A DNA stretch of 64,000 nucleotides from Pseudanabaena sp. FACHB-2040 (GCF_014696715.1 NZ_JACJQO010000022.1:496001-560000); one strand, 5' to 3'; positions 34,296 to 45,338 are shown, counted from the stretch's first letter. Translations and numbers: made by a program. Notes: generated from the sequence alone by a model not told the origin.

Positions 34296-34339
34296 AGGCT
34301 GCCAATTAAATGAAGGAGCAGAAAACGGTCAATATAGGC

Positions 34340-35578
34340 TTAGTCAAGCGATAGCTCAAGCTCTGACCACGGCGGCTGGCTGGGCTGAGGACGATACTGG
34401 GGCTTGACCTGCTGCAAGATATTAGCAATGCGATTTTCCCAAGAAAACTGCTGGCTGTAATGGCGATTTTGGCTGTAGCCTGCGCTCTGGCGTGGATATT
34501 GCTGCAGCACCTGCTGCAGGCAGCGGGCGAACTGTATGGGCTCATCCGGCTCACACCAGGCCATTGCCAGCTGAGGCTGCTGAAAAGGCTTTAACGGGGG
34601 AATGGCAGTAGCCGCAATGGGGGTGCCAGAGGCCAGGTACTGAAAGAACTTAACGGGATTGGTAAATTCTGCCTCTTTGCCAGAACAGTGCGGGTGCACC
34701 AGCACATCGGCAGCCTGCAAAAGACTAACCAGCCTTTCTCGAGGCAGCACCCAGCCTAGAAAGGTGACATTCTTTGCCTGCCGCTGCTTGGCCTTATCTT
34801 GGTAGGCCGCAACCTGCTCCGGGGTGCCCCCCGTCAGGACAAACTGCACTTGAGGCAACTCCCGCGCCGCCTCGATCAAGAGATCAATGCCTTTGAATCG
34901 GTAGAGCGCTCCAGAGTAAACCGCTAGCTGCTGCCGCCCTACCTGTAAAAGTTCTCGCCGCCAGTCAGCAGCTTGGTCAGGTTCGCGCTTGAGAAATACG
35001 GTTTCAAAGCCGTTGTGCATTGCGATCGCTTTTTCCTCAGGCATCCCTTGCTTAATCAAACTGGCCCGCGTCAATTCAGACTGCGTAATGGCTACTTGAA
35101 GGTAAGGGCTGTTGACGATTTCAGGTTCTAGCGGATCTTTTCGGAAATAGTGCAGCTCGAAAATGACCGGAACTTGCTTTTGCACAGCAGCTTTGGCAAA
35201 GTTCCAGTTGCGCGTGTGCACCAGCTGCGTGGTGCGGAGAAAATGCCAGGGAAAATAATACTTACAGACCAGGGTGCTGGGATGGGTCCATTTACTGGTC
35301 GACTGGTGGGCAAACCAGGGCAGGGGCAGCGGAGCCACCTGCAGGCGGGGCTGAACGTTGTAAAAAGCCAGAAACTCTGGATCCGGTTTTTGAGGTTTGA
35401 AGGGATGCAGCCAGGCCAGCGGATTGAACTGGCCGGACTGAGGCTGAAGGTAGGTCAGTACAGTTGAGTAGCCTAAATTTGCAGCCGCGTTTGCACACAG
35501 AACGTCGTGAATTTCGTGGGCGGTATCTGGCTGCAATGACAGGCGATCGCTATAGAAAAGGTAGTGCCGTGGTTTCAC
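34340..35578 (-). CDS. GT4-family glycosyltransferase
   Basis: A 412-aa GT-B fold glycosyltransferase. The C-terminal donor domain shows YSGALYRFKGIDLLIEAARELP, VQFVLTGGTPEQVA, ADVLVHPHCSGKEAEFTNPVK and a following ASGTPIAATAIPP segment, the pattern of GT4 retaining enzymes. The start is GTG at 35578 with GGGAG 7 nt upstream. It lies 29 bp downstream of the ABC exporter gene. Likely role: adding a sugar during assembly of a surface polysaccharide or glycolipid. Confidence 0.88.
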   Translation of the reverse strand: MKPRHYLFYSDRLSLQPDTAHEIHDVLCANAAANLGYSTVLTYLQPQSGQFNPLAWLHPFKPQKPDPEFLAFYNVQPRLQVAPLPLPWFAHQSTSKWTHPSTLVCKYYFPWHFLRTTQLVHTRNWNFAKAAVQKQVPVIFELHYFRKDPLEPEIVNSPYLQVAITQSELTRASLIKQGMPEEKAIAMHNGFETVFLKREPDQAADWRRELLQVGRQQLAVYSGALYRFKGIDLLIEAARELPQVQFVLTGGTPEQVAAYQDKAKQRQAKNVTFLGWVLPRERLVSLLQAADVLVHPHCSGKEAEFTNPVKFFQYLASGTPIAATAIPPLKPFQQPQLAMAWCEPDEPIQFARCLQQVLQQYPRQSAGYSQNRHYSQQFSWENRIANILQQVKPQYRPQPSQPPWSELELSLD

Positions 35579-35607
35579 GAGGTAGCTCCCTAACCAACCC
35601 TGCCTGC

Positions 35608-37443
35608 TTAGGAGGGCAAAGATGTTGTTTCTTGACCCGACTGAGCCAGCTCCAAGTTTTGGCTAAACTGCAGGGCATAAAGCCGAGCGTAATATCCTGC
35701 CTGGTCTAGCAGATCGGCATGGGTACCGACCTCGACGACTCGGCCTTGATTGAGCACCGCAATTTGGTCAGCCTTTTGAATGGTCGAAAGGCGGTGAGCA
35801 ATGACCAAGGTAGTGCGATCGCGACTGATATTGTCGATAGCCTGCTGCACCAGCCGCTCAGAAACCGTATCTAGAGCGCTGGTCGCCTCATCCAAGATTA
35901 GAATATCAGGATCTCTCAGCAGGGCTCGGGCAATGGCCAGGCGCTGTCGCTGCCCGCCAGAGAGCATAACGCCGCGATCGCCAATGGCCGTTTCAAATCC
36001 CTGGGGCAGATTCATGATGAATTCATAAGCGTTGGCCTGTTTTACCGCACCCACCACCGCTTCATGGGTCACCTCATGGCAGCCATAGGTAATGTTGTCG
36101 TAAACAGAAGCGTTGAATAGAAAAGTGTCTTGACTTACGATGCCCATTGCCCGCCGCAGAGAGCTGACATCATAGGCTTGCAGGTCGACGCCGTCTAATG
36201 TTATCTGGCCCTCAGTGCAGTCATAAAAGCGGGGCAGCAAATCTGCCAGAGTTGACTTGCCCGCCCCAGAAGCGCCTACCAAAGCTAGCGTCGTTCCTTT
36301 GGGAAGTCGTAAGGTGACGTCTTTTAGCACCCATTCCGCCTGCCCTGGGTACTGGAAGGAGACCTGATCAAAGACAACTTCATGGTTTAGGCCGCTGTAG
36401 AGCTGAGTGCCATTGCTCATAAAAGGCTTATCAAGCCGATTGAGAAAATCGTGCACAATCTGAGCGCTAGGAGTACTGCCAGCAAAGCGACTTCTCAAGG
36501 TGTTTAGCTGGCTGACAAAGGGAAGCAGCCGAGACAGCACCAACAGGTAAGTCAGCAAAACCGTCGAGAGCGTCGTTAGCTCATTGATAAACAAAAAACG
36601 ACCCAAAACAACGATAGCCAAAACCGTGAGAATACCAGCCATTTCGTTGATTGGGCCGATGGCTGCAAACGTCATTTGGGCCGATAAGTCTACTTGTTCG
36701 CGCTCCTCAATCAACCGGCTGAGGTGAGCGTATTCTTTTGACTCGTTGCCGGTAGCTTTGACCAGACGAATGCCGGAGAGAATTTCTAACAGAGCAACCG
36801 AGTATCCACGAGATTTAGCTGACAGGGCATCTCCCTGCTGGCGAGCCAGCCTGACAAAATACTGGTTGGCTAACGCGACCAGAAAGAGCAATCCGGTAGA
36901 AACCAGGGTCAGCTGCCACGAAATCGCCAGCAGCAAACCCACAAACACTAGGATCGTGATCGCCGTGATAAAAAATTGAATAACGGTTCGAATTGCTTCA
37001 GAAGTTCGGGCTGCTTCTGTGCCTAGCGTATTGATCAGATCGCCAATTCGATGGCTCGAATAAAAATCAATATCCACCTCCAACAGCAGCTGAATTCCAT
37101 CCTTACGAATCGAGTTGGTCAGCGCCTGCGACAGCCGATTGGAGGTTAAAGAGCCCATATAGGCCGTCAAATTTTTGAGTGCGATCGCAAGCAAAATAAG
37201 GCCCAGCATAGCCGCAAAGCGCTGCCCTTCAGGAATACCGTCAAACAGCGAGAGAATTCTTTGAATAATGGGCGGCATTCCCCTAAATTCTCCCTCCTGC
37301 CCCAAAAAGCCAAAGATAACGGGAACTACCAGTGCCGTACTAACGCCATTAAAAATAGCTCCCGAAAATCCCAGTAGGGCTGAAAGCACAACTAGCACAG
37401 GGTGCCTTGAGGCAAATTTAAGGAGAAGTTTTTGGGAAGACAT
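35608..37443 (-). CDS. ABC exporter, fused permease-ATPase (MsbA/HepA-like)
   Basis: A 611-aa half-transporter that would act as a homodimer. A six-helix transmembrane domain (residues about 15-320) is followed by an ATPase domain with Walker A GASGAGKST near 391, signature LSGGQRQRLAIARAL, Walker B ILILDEATSALD and the H-loop VIAHRLSTIQ. It resembles lipid or glycolipid flippases and the cyanobacterial HepA exporter of heterocyst envelope polysaccharide. Being surrounded by glycosyltransferases, it probably flips a lipid-linked glycan. The substrate cannot be told from sequence. Confidence 0.92.
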   Translation of the reverse strand: MSSQKLLLKFASRHPVLVVLSALLGFSGAIFNGVSTALVVPVIFGFLGQEGEFRGMPPIIQRILSLFDGIPEGQRFAAMLGLILLAIALKNLTAYMGSLTSNRLSQALTNSIRKDGIQLLLEVDIDFYSSHRIGDLINTLGTEAARTSEAIRTVIQFFITAITILVFVGLLLAISWQLTLVSTGLLFLVALANQYFVRLARQQGDALSAKSRGYSVALLEILSGIRLVKATGNESKEYAHLSRLIEEREQVDLSAQMTFAAIGPINEMAGILTVLAIVVLGRFLFINELTTLSTVLLTYLLVLSRLLPFVSQLNTLRSRFAGSTPSAQIVHDFLNRLDKPFMSNGTQLYSGLNHEVVFDQVSFQYPGQAEWVLKDVTLRLPKGTTLALVGASGAGKSTLADLLPRFYDCTEGQITLDGVDLQAYDVSSLRRAMGIVSQDTFLFNASVYDNITYGCHEVTHEAVVGAVKQANAYEFIMNLPQGFETAIGDRGVMLSGGQRQRLAIARALLRDPDILILDEATSALDTVSERLVQQAIDNISRDRTTLVIAHRLSTIQKADQIAVLNQGRVVEVGTHADLLDQAGYYARLYALQFSQNLELAQSGQETTSLPS

Positions 37444-37476
37444 ATAAATTTAATTAACTAGAATACTCACACATAG

Positions 37477-38505
37477 TCAGCTGACTTCAGATAGGCCGCC
37501 TAGCTTCAAGAATCTAGCCATTGTTTTAAGAGCCCTTTCTGAACGAGGCCCTCTACAGCTTGGATATAGCAGCTGATTAGGAATTAGAGGTTTGAGATAG
37601 AAGAACAGCCTTAAAAGTAATACATGATCGAAAGTAATGCTGGGCTGAAACAGCCGCACCGGACATTGAGAAATTTTCAGCAGACGGTGAAAGTGTTCTG
37701 TATCTTGCTCTCGCATAGCCTCTTCAAGAAGGTACTCGACTCCCCGCTGGCTGGATTTCAGAACCTCTGGATGCTTACGGTAGACCGTTTCGTAGAGCAG
37801 CAGATAGTAGTCCTTCATATAGGACCAGGCGTTGGTGCGATTGGATTTGTGCTTAGTGTAGTAGGCTCCTTGAATAGGCGTGTAGACAAAGCGCACTCCC
37901 GACAGCAGCAGATCAATAGCAAAATCTCGATCCTGAAGAGCGCGCAGCGCCTCATCAAAGTGCTTCTTAGCAAAAACAGAGCGATGCATCAGCAGACACT
38001 GCTGCAGCGTTGGGAAAGGGGTATCTGCTAGAAAGTCAGGAATGAGCAGACGGTGGACAATGCGATCGCAACTCAGCGGGCCTACCGTCTTGCTTTCGCG
38101 CCGAGTGATGTTATGGCTCTCATCCAAAAACACCCGCTCGTAATCCGAGTAAAAAACAGTATCTTCTGGGCGATCAAGAGCATCAAGGTGGCTGAGCTGA
38201 AAGCGAATCTTGTCCTCGTGAATCCAATCATCCCCATCTAGAAACTGGATCCACTCCCCCCGAGCCTGTTGAAACCCCAAATTGCGGGCCGAGGAAACGC
38301 CCCCATTCGCCTGATAGAAATACTGCACTCTAGGATCGGCAGTTACCCAAGCTTGAGCGACTTCTCGGGTTCCATCTGTCGAGCCATCATCTACGATCAG
38401 GCATTCTAAATCTGCAAATGACTGGTTTAAGACGCTGGTAACTGCCTGATCTAAACAGTGAGCCTGGTTGTAGCAAGTAACAACGATGGAGACTTGAGGA
38501 GACAT
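37477..38505 (-). CDS. GT2-family glycosyltransferase
   Basis: A 342-aa GT-A glycosyltransferase. Classic N-terminus: VSIVVTCYNQAHCLDQAVTS, then LECLIVDDGSTDGT, GGVSSARNLGFQQARGEWIQ and the metal motif FLDGDDW. The C-terminal region (about 110-342) is helical and variable, typical of acceptor recognition. It opens the tight run of six genes down to 31364, 33 bp before the ABC exporter. A single membrane-associated transfer is expected rather than a polymerising synthase, because no multi-helix membrane domain is seen. Confidence 0.9.
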   Translation of the reverse strand: MSPQVSIVVTCYNQAHCLDQAVTSVLNQSFADLECLIVDDGSTDGTREVAQAWVTADPRVQYFYQANGGVSSARNLGFQQARGEWIQFLDGDDWIHEDKIRFQLSHLDALDRPEDTVFYSDYERVFLDESHNITRRESKTVGPLSCDRIVHRLLIPDFLADTPFPTLQQCLLMHRSVFAKKHFDEALRALQDRDFAIDLLLSGVRFVYTPIQGAYYTKHKSNRTNAWSYMKDYYLLLYETVYRKHPEVLKSSQRGVEYLLEEAMREQDTEHFHRLLKISQCPVRLFQPSITFDHVLLLRLFFYLKPLIPNQLLYPSCRGPRSERALKTMARFLKLGGLSEVS

Positions 38506-38740
38506 AGGCGATGCTTCTGAATCACTGCTTAACAGCGGCCAATGGGCTCATTCGACCCTCTTGGGTGGGTAGCCGAGACTTTTCATCCTACAAATTCTCT
38601 AGTCAGGCAACGCCTTTGCCCCCCTCACAATACCCTAAACGCCCTGCGAAGTTGGGCCAAATCCACGCACAGGCTCTACAAAAGGTTTTATAGGGCTGTC
38701 GGGGCGCACCTAACCTAGTATCGACAGAACTTCGCCAGAA

Positions 38741-39901
38741 TTAACGCTGCCCTAGATTGGCAATCACCCTTTCTAAGGTAGACGCCATAGCGTGAACACT
38801 ATACAGCTTGAGGCATCGCTCTCGCGCCATTTGCCCCTTGCGCTCAGCCTCTTCAAAATTCTCGAAAATATAGCGAATTTGCTGCGCCAGATCTTGGGGT
38901 GAGCCAGGGGCAGCTAGATAGCCGGTATTGGCCAAAATTTCAGGAATATCGCCCACCTGAGTAGACAAGATGGGTTTAGCCATAGCCATGCCATCGGTCA
39001 GCTTCAGCGGAAATTGGGCCTGAGCAGTCAATGTGTCTCGCTGCGGTATAACGACGACATGGGCGGCGGCTACAATTTCGGGCATTTTGGCAATGGGCTG
39101 TCGGGGCAGCTGAATAATCCAGCGGCCCCACTGCTGCTGCAGGCGAGCATCGTAGTCGTCGTAGGGGCTGCCGCCAATGATCACCAGCCGGTAATGAGGA
39201 TTTTGCAGTGACTCTAGCGCCATTAAGATGTCTTCGACGCCTTTGTGAGGTCTGGGCGCACCGGGAAACATCAAGACTTTGTAGGGGCTGAGCCCATAGC
39301 GCTCTCGGCTCAGCGCTGGATCAAAGAACTGAGGATCAAACAGGTCGGTATCTTTTCCGTTGGGCAAATAAACGCCGCCAAAGCGATTTTGCAAAAACTG
39401 AGTATCTACGGTCAGAGCATCGGCGCGGGACACTAAGCCCTCTATCCACCGTACATACAGCGGATGATCGGGCTGGCGCAGCTCTCCATTGGACTTGAGC
39501 AGGTGCCGATACAGCTGCCGGGGAGTAGGCCGGTACTGCCAATCATCGCCCCCATGCCAGCTCATTTCCCAATCATCCATGTCTAGCAGAACGGGGCAAC
39601 GGCTACCCAACCGCTTGAGCAGGGCTACGCCAAAGCTGGTGGGTTTAGGTTTGACGGCATAGATAATGTCGCTGTTGAGGCCTTTGAGCAGGGTGAAGAC
39701 AGCCTTGAAGAACTCAGGGTAGGGTGATCCGGGAATGACCTTGACTGAAATTTCCTTAGGGGGAATGGCATAGAGGGCCGGGCCAAACTGGAAGCCAATC
39801 ACCTCAACCTCGTGCTGTAGCTGCCTGAGCACCTGGGCCAGCAAAAACGCCCGAACGGCACCGCCTCCAGACAGATCGCTGACTACCAGTGAAAATTTCA
39901 T
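38741..39901 (-). CDS. GT4-family glycosyltransferase
   Basis: A 386-aa GT-B enzyme. The N-terminal acceptor domain starts MKFSLVVSDLSGGGAVRAFL. The donor domain shows LMFPGAPRPHKGVEDILMAL, YRLVIIGGSPYDD, VVVIPQRDTLTAQAQFPLK and AKPILSTQVGDIPEIL. It is 7 bp downstream of the YlqF-like GTPase gene in the transcript and 235 bp upstream of the GT2 gene. It probably belongs to the same surface-glycan pathway as genes 31364-38505 but may be transcribed with the GTPase. Confidence 0.88.
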   Translation of the reverse strand: MKFSLVVSDLSGGGAVRAFLLAQVLRQLQHEVEVIGFQFGPALYAIPPKEISVKVIPGSPYPEFFKAVFTLLKGLNSDIIYAVKPKPTSFGVALLKRLGSRCPVLLDMDDWEMSWHGGDDWQYRPTPRQLYRHLLKSNGELRQPDHPLYVRWIEGLVSRADALTVDTQFLQNRFGGVYLPNGKDTDLFDPQFFDPALSRERYGLSPYKVLMFPGAPRPHKGVEDILMALESLQNPHYRLVIIGGSPYDDYDARLQQQWGRWIIQLPRQPIAKMPEIVAAAHVVVIPQRDTLTAQAQFPLKLTDGMAMAKPILSTQVGDIPEILANTGYLAAPGSPQDLAQQIRYIFENFEEAERKGQMARERCLKLYSVHAMASTLERVIANLGQR

Positions 39902-39908
39902 CGCAGAT

Positions 39909-40787
39909 TCACTCTGAAGGCACTGAACTGGGAGGCCATTCTAGAGGCAAAGGCCCTAGAGCACCGGTGCGAAAATCGTCTAGAATGCGGCGGGCCGCCC
40001 TTTCCGCATCCTCCTGAAAGCTTTTTTCGGCCAGCAGGGCAAGAAAGGATTCACCCGTTAGATCTTCCGGGGCAAGACTGTAGCGATCGCACAACGCTTG
40101 ACTATAGAGAGTCAGCCCTTGCTGTTCCTGCAGTGACTGCAGCAGGTCAATAAAGGCAGCTGCAACCCGCTGAGTATCGTAGGCAGCTTCGCCAATATCA
40201 TCACAGATGGCCAGTTTAAGCGCAGCCTGCTGATCGTTTAGATGCGAGGGAATAACGCCTGGTGCATCGAGCAGATCGAGATCGCCCGAAATCCGAACCC
40301 ACCGAAGCTGCCGGGTAACTCCGGCGCGACGGGCGCTAGCAACTGCCTTGCGCTTTAGCAGTCGGTTGATCAGGGCTGATTTACCCACATTCGGAAAGCC
40401 AATTACCACAGCCCTAACGGGCCGAGGCAGCATACCTCGATTCTGGCGGCGCTGATTCATCGCCGCTCCGGCAGTCTGAGCCGCTTTGGTAACGGCATTG
40501 ATGCCCTGACCGTGCTGGGCATTGGTGAAGTAGGGCACTTCTCCTTGAGCCCTAAACCAGGCATCCCAAGCAGTTTTAGCCTCTGTCGTAATCATGTCAA
40601 CCCGGTTGAGGATTAGCACACTGGCTTTTTCCCCAATCCACTGATCCATACCGGGATAACGAGTAGCCAGGGGAATGCGGGCATCGCGCACTTCCAGAAT
40701 GACATCGACCCGGCTGAGTTGGTTGGCCAGCGCCCTTTCAGCTTTGGCAATGTGGCCTGGATACCACTGAATTTCAGGAGTGCTCAT
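39909..40787 (-). CDS. rbgA: Ribosome biogenesis GTPase YlqF/RbgA
   Basis: A circularly permuted GTPase of 292 aa needed for large-subunit maturation. The motif order is permuted as expected: G4 NRVDM comes first, then G1 GFPNVGKSALIN, then G3 DAPGVIP. The N-terminus IQWYPGHIAKAERALANQL is the YlqF signature. I start it at ATG 40787; the TTG/GTG-type extension to 40805 adds a nonconserved MVQRPP. The C-terminal ANTAR-like region is shorter than in Bacillus RbgA but usual for cyanobacteria. Confidence 0.93.
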   Translation of the reverse strand: MSTPEIQWYPGHIAKAERALANQLSRVDVILEVRDARIPLATRYPGMDQWIGEKASVLILNRVDMITTEAKTAWDAWFRAQGEVPYFTNAQHGQGINAVTKAAQTAGAAMNQRRQNRGMLPRPVRAVVIGFPNVGKSALINRLLKRKAVASARRAGVTRQLRWVRISGDLDLLDAPGVIPSHLNDQQAALKLAICDDIGEAAYDTQRVAAAFIDLLQSLQEQQGLTLYSQALCDRYSLAPEDLTGESFLALLAEKSFQEDAERAARRILDDFRTGALGPLPLEWPPSSVPSE

Positions 40788-40828
40788 GGGGGGCCTTTGA
40801 ACCAACAGACCCTCAGATTCTAAGGCTT

Positions 40829-41236
40829 CTAAGGCACGATCAGCACAGGGCAGGGGGAGAGGTTGATCACCCGAGTGGTCACACTTTCATCCTGAACCTC
40901 TTCAATCAGACCGACGCCACGACAGCCCATGACAATCAAATCGACCCCCATTTCATCAGCCACATCGCAAATCACGAAAGCAGGCTGACCTTCCCGTTCA
41001 AAGGTTTCGGTAGCAATGCCTTGGGCCGCAAAATTATCTTTGGCCTGGTTTAATAGCTGGGCCACCGCTTCTGGAGAAGCTTGACCCGAGGGGACAGGAG
41101 CACCTTCTGCCACAGGTTCTACTACAGAGAGCAGGATCAGACGGCTCTGATTTTCTTTGACCAGTTGGGCAACTTGAGTGGCTGCCTGCTGGGATTCGAG
41201 GCTCATATCGATAGGGAACAAGACTGTCTTAAACAT
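40829..41236 (-). CDS. Universal stress protein (UspA family)
   Basis: A 135-aa UspA-fold protein. It starts MFKTVLFPIDMSLESQQA (strand 1 and Asp) and has the C-terminal ATP-binding motif VMGCRGVGLIEEVQDESVTTRVINLSPCPVLIV in which the G-x2-G-x9-G(S/T) spacing is altered: a GCRG loop is present, but the later G-S/T is replaced by E/S. ATP binding is therefore uncertain. Single-domain cytoplasmic stress protein; precise role unknown. Divergent from pgk. Confidence 0.88.
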   Translation of the reverse strand: MFKTVLFPIDMSLESQQAATQVAQLVKENQSRLILLSVVEPVAEGAPVPSGQASPEAVAQLLNQAKDNFAAQGIATETFEREGQPAFVICDVADEMGVDLIVMGCRGVGLIEEVQDESVTTRVINLSPCPVLIVP

Positions 41237-41421
41237 GGCGTCGAAGGGGAACTCAGTCTCCGGTAAAATGAGGACGGTGTTGGGCCTTTAAGACTACAAA
41301 AGCCAACTAGCACCGACTGAGTCCATGGCGCAGACTCTGAGATCTAGGTTAGTCAAGGTTTGCTCAGCTTTGTTTAAGAGCTGTGCATATCGTAATAAAC
41401 GATTTTGGGAGGTATTTTTCT

Positions 41422-42627
<1,206 letters not shown>

Positions 42628-42676
42628 AGCGGGTTGACTAACCCAACTGTCGCTAAATGCACTGATTAAATCACTC

Positions 42677-42730
42677 AAGCGATGAAGGATAGTAAGGAGC
42701 CTGTGGCCTTGCCCTTCATCGCTTTTTATT
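42677..42730 (+). terminator. Intrinsic terminator of pgk
   Basis: AAGCGATGAAGG (42677-42688) pairs with CCTTCATCGCTT (42713-42724), with a 24-nt loop that contains a smaller AAGG/CCTT pairing, followed by TTTATT. It lies 50 bp after the stop. The rest of the gap to 42990 shows no gene. Confidence 0.85.
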
Positions 42731-42990
42731 GCGATCGCACAGACCCCTCACTCCCCCAGATCTCTAGCCCCCAATCTCTGACCACCAGTGGGACAGCATG
42801 CCTCTATTGAGCCTGCCCTGCCCAAACTGCCGGGATCTACGCCATCAACTTAGCCTCTGAATTTAGGGATGCATTAGACTAAACGGGTTTCCCCTCACCC
42901 AGCTCTCACTGCTAGTTCCCGCCTGACAATTCAGGCAACTCTTTGCTTCTTCGTATTTGTTAGCACACTTCACTCTGAGTTGGGTTTTGC

Positions 42991-44187
42991 ATGAATATGT
43001 CCCATAATGCTGAGCTGTGTCGGTTGATTGTGGACCGAATTAAGCAGGCACCTCAGCGGCGGATTTCCTTTGCTGAGTTTATGGATCTGGCGCTGTACCA
43101 TCCGCAGCAGGGCTACTATGCGTCTAAAGAAGCGGCGATTGGGCCCCAGGGAGATTTCGTCACCTCGCCCCATTTAAGCCATGACTTTAGCGAACTTTTG
43201 GCAGCGCAGTTTGTAGATCTGTGGCAGATTCTGGGCTACCCAGAGCCGTTTACGGTAGTGGAGATGGGAGCCGGGCAGGGGCTGGTAGCTGGAGACGTTT
43301 TGAATTTCTTAGAAAAACGACATCCAGTCTGCTTTGCCGCCTTGCAGTACTGGATTGTGGAAAAGTCAGCGGTGCTGCAGGCAGTCCAGCAGCAGCGACT
43401 AGCTCGCTGGGCAGACAAGATACAGTGGACTGCGCTGGAGGCAATTCCGGCCAATACGGTTGTGGGCTGTTTTTTCTCGAATGAACTGGTCGATGCGCTG
43501 CCGGTGCATCAGGTCATGCTGACAGAGGCAGGTTTGTACGAGGTGTACGTTACGCTCATGGGAGGCTCTGAGGACGGGCTGATGGAAACGGTTGCAGAGC
43601 TGTCAGACCTACGCCTGGCCGCCTATTTTGAGCTAGTTGGCATTGATTTGTCGCTGCAGCGATACCCCGTCGGCTACCGCACTGAGGTGAACTTAGCAGC
43701 ACTCAGCTGGATGAAATCAGTTGCGGCTCGGCTGCAGCGAGGCTTTGTGCTGACCATTGACTACGGCTACTCAGCTAGCCGGTACTATGGAGAGTCGCGA
43801 TCGCAAGGCACCCTCCAGTGCTATTACCGCCACGCCCATCACAACGACCCCTACAGCAATATTGGCAATCAAGACATTACAGCCCATGTTGACTTTACAG
43901 CTCTAGAGCGGCAGGGAGAAAAGGCAGGCTTGATGACCGTTGGCTACACGCAACAGGCTCTATTTTTGATGGCGCTGGGCCTGGGTGAGCGGTTAAACGC
44001 CCTGTCTGATATTCAAGAAAGCGATCCGAAAACGCTGCACTTCGCCATCCAGCGACGAGAGGTGCTGCACCAGCTGATTAACCCGATGGGGCTGGGAAAC
44101 TTTGGCGTGCTTATCCAGAGTAAGGGCTTGACGGAAGAGGAAGCCCAGCAGCCGATCAAGGGTCTGATAGTGCCTCCTCTGTTTTAG
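42991..44187 (+). CDS. SAM-dependent methyltransferase, MidA/NDUFAF7 family
   Basis: A 398-aa class I methyltransferase of the MidA (DUF185) family. Family blocks seen are ISFAEFMDLALYHPQQGYYA, GDFVTSPHLSHDFSELLA, VVEMGAGQGLVAGDVLNFL (SAM-binding Gly-rich loop), FFSNELVDALPVHQV and VLTIDYGYSASRYYG. In mitochondria the homologue methylates an arginine of complex I. A similar role on NDH-1 in cyanobacteria is plausible but inferred. Convergent with the flavoprotein gene, 20 bp apart. Confidence 0.9.
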   Translation: MNMSHNAELCRLIVDRIKQAPQRRISFAEFMDLALYHPQQGYYASKEAAIGPQGDFVTSPHLSHDFSELLAAQFVDLWQILGYPEPFTVVEMGAGQGLVAGDVLNFLEKRHPVCFAALQYWIVEKSAVLQAVQQQRLARWADKIQWTALEAIPANTVVGCFFSNELVDALPVHQVMLTEAGLYEVYVTLMGGSEDGLMETVAELSDLRLAAYFELVGIDLSLQRYPVGYRTEVNLAALSWMKSVAARLQRGFVLTIDYGYSASRYYGESRSQGTLQCYYRHAHHNDPYSNIGNQDITAHVDFTALERQGEKAGLMTVGYTQQALFLMALGLGERLNALSDIQESDPKTLHFAIQRREVLHQLINPMGLGNFGVLIQSKGLTEEEAQQPIKGLIVPPLF

Positions 44188-44207
44188 GGAAGCTCTTTGA
44201 GCAGGCT

Positions 44208-45338
44208 TTAGTGCGGCACCAGACCCCGCCCCATTTTTTGGATCACTCGGTTAACGACATCGGCATAGCGCATCTCACCCGAGAGAATTTTGACCATGCG
44301 ATCCACCCCAGTCGGATGTTTGACGCCGATCTGGTAGCCCAGGGCTGGGAAGCGATAAAACAGGCTAGCCAGTCGCTGCGCCCAAACCATATCTGCGCCC
44401 CACTCAGTATGCATAACCTGGGTGTAGCGCTCTAGCGCGTTCAGATCCCCTGCTAAGGCGGCATGGGTGGCCTCTGCCGCCCTTAAACCACTCAAAATTG
44501 AAGGCCGAATGCCCTCAGCCGTAAAAGGATCCACCACACAGGCCGCCTCTCCCGCCAGCAATGCATTTTGGGTATGAAGCCGCTGCAGCCCGCTCCACAA
44601 GCAGAGAGGATGACCGTGGGCTTTCACCGCCTTGGCCTCGACCCCAAAAGCCTGGGCATAGTCCTGCAGGGAGGGCTGCAGATCCTGGGACTTGCGCTTG
44701 CCGGGGCGGAAAATGCCGCTGCCAATGGAGTAGCCGTCGGCCTTAGGAAAGTTCCAGACATAGCCATTTTTGATTAGGCCAAATTCGAAATGGGCGATAT
44801 GCCCGTTTTCTACCGGCAGTCGCGGCTCAATTTCTAAGGCACCTCCGGGCGTATACTGCCGCTGCCCAAAGCCCAACCACTTGGCCAATGGCCCACGTGC
44901 CCCATCTGCCGCAATTAGATACCGGCCTGTAAAAGCACCCTGATCGGTCTGCACCTGCCAACTATCTTGCTGGAAAGTGATGCCTGTTGCCCGCGTACTG
45001 TGTCTGAGTTCGGCTCCCTGACCTTGGGCTTGCTGCACTAAAAAATAGTCAAATTCGTCGCGCCGCACCATCCAGATCGGCTCGCCGGTCTCAATTTCTG
45101 AAACAACCGGATCCCCAATGTTCCAGGTATAGCGAACGGCAGTGACCCGGGCCGAGATCGCCGGGGCAAAGTCAAAGTCAAACCACTGGGCTACTTGGGG
45201 AGAAACGCCACCGCCGCAGGGCTTGTAGCGAGGTAGGGTGGCTTTTTCTAGAAGCAGGACGGAGCGGCCTCGTTTGGCCAGGTGATAGGCGGCAGTGGCT
45301 CCGGCGGGGCCTGCGCCGATGATAATGCAGTCGTACAT
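44208..45338 (-). CDS. Geranylgeranyl reductase family flavoprotein
   Basis: A 376-aa FAD-dependent oxidoreductase of the geranylgeranyl-reductase (ChlP/GGR) family. The N-terminal Rossmann motif GAGPAGATAAYHLAKRG is followed by the family block LPRYKPCGGGVSP, DEFDYFLVQ, and LIAADGARGPLAKWLG (DG motif). Enzymes of this family saturate isoprenoid double bonds, for example making phytyl from geranylgeranyl groups. It is shorter than and distinct from typical ChlP, so it may be a second reductase. It sits 131 bp downstream of homogentisate phytyltransferase, fitting prenylquinone or tocopherol synthesis. Confidence 0.85.
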   Translation of the reverse strand: MYDCIIIGAGPAGATAAYHLAKRGRSVLLLEKATLPRYKPCGGGVSPQVAQWFDFDFAPAISARVTAVRYTWNIGDPVVSEIETGEPIWMVRRDEFDYFLVQQAQGQGAELRHSTRATGITFQQDSWQVQTDQGAFTGRYLIAADGARGPLAKWLGFGQRQYTPGGALEIEPRLPVENGHIAHFEFGLIKNGYVWNFPKADGYSIGSGIFRPGKRKSQDLQPSLQDYAQAFGVEAKAVKAHGHPLCLWSGLQRLHTQNALLAGEAACVVDPFTAEGIRPSILSGLRAAEATHAALAGDLNALERYTQVMHTEWGADMVWAQRLASLFYRFPALGYQIGVKHPTGVDRMVKILSGEMRYADVVNRVIQKMGRGLVPH

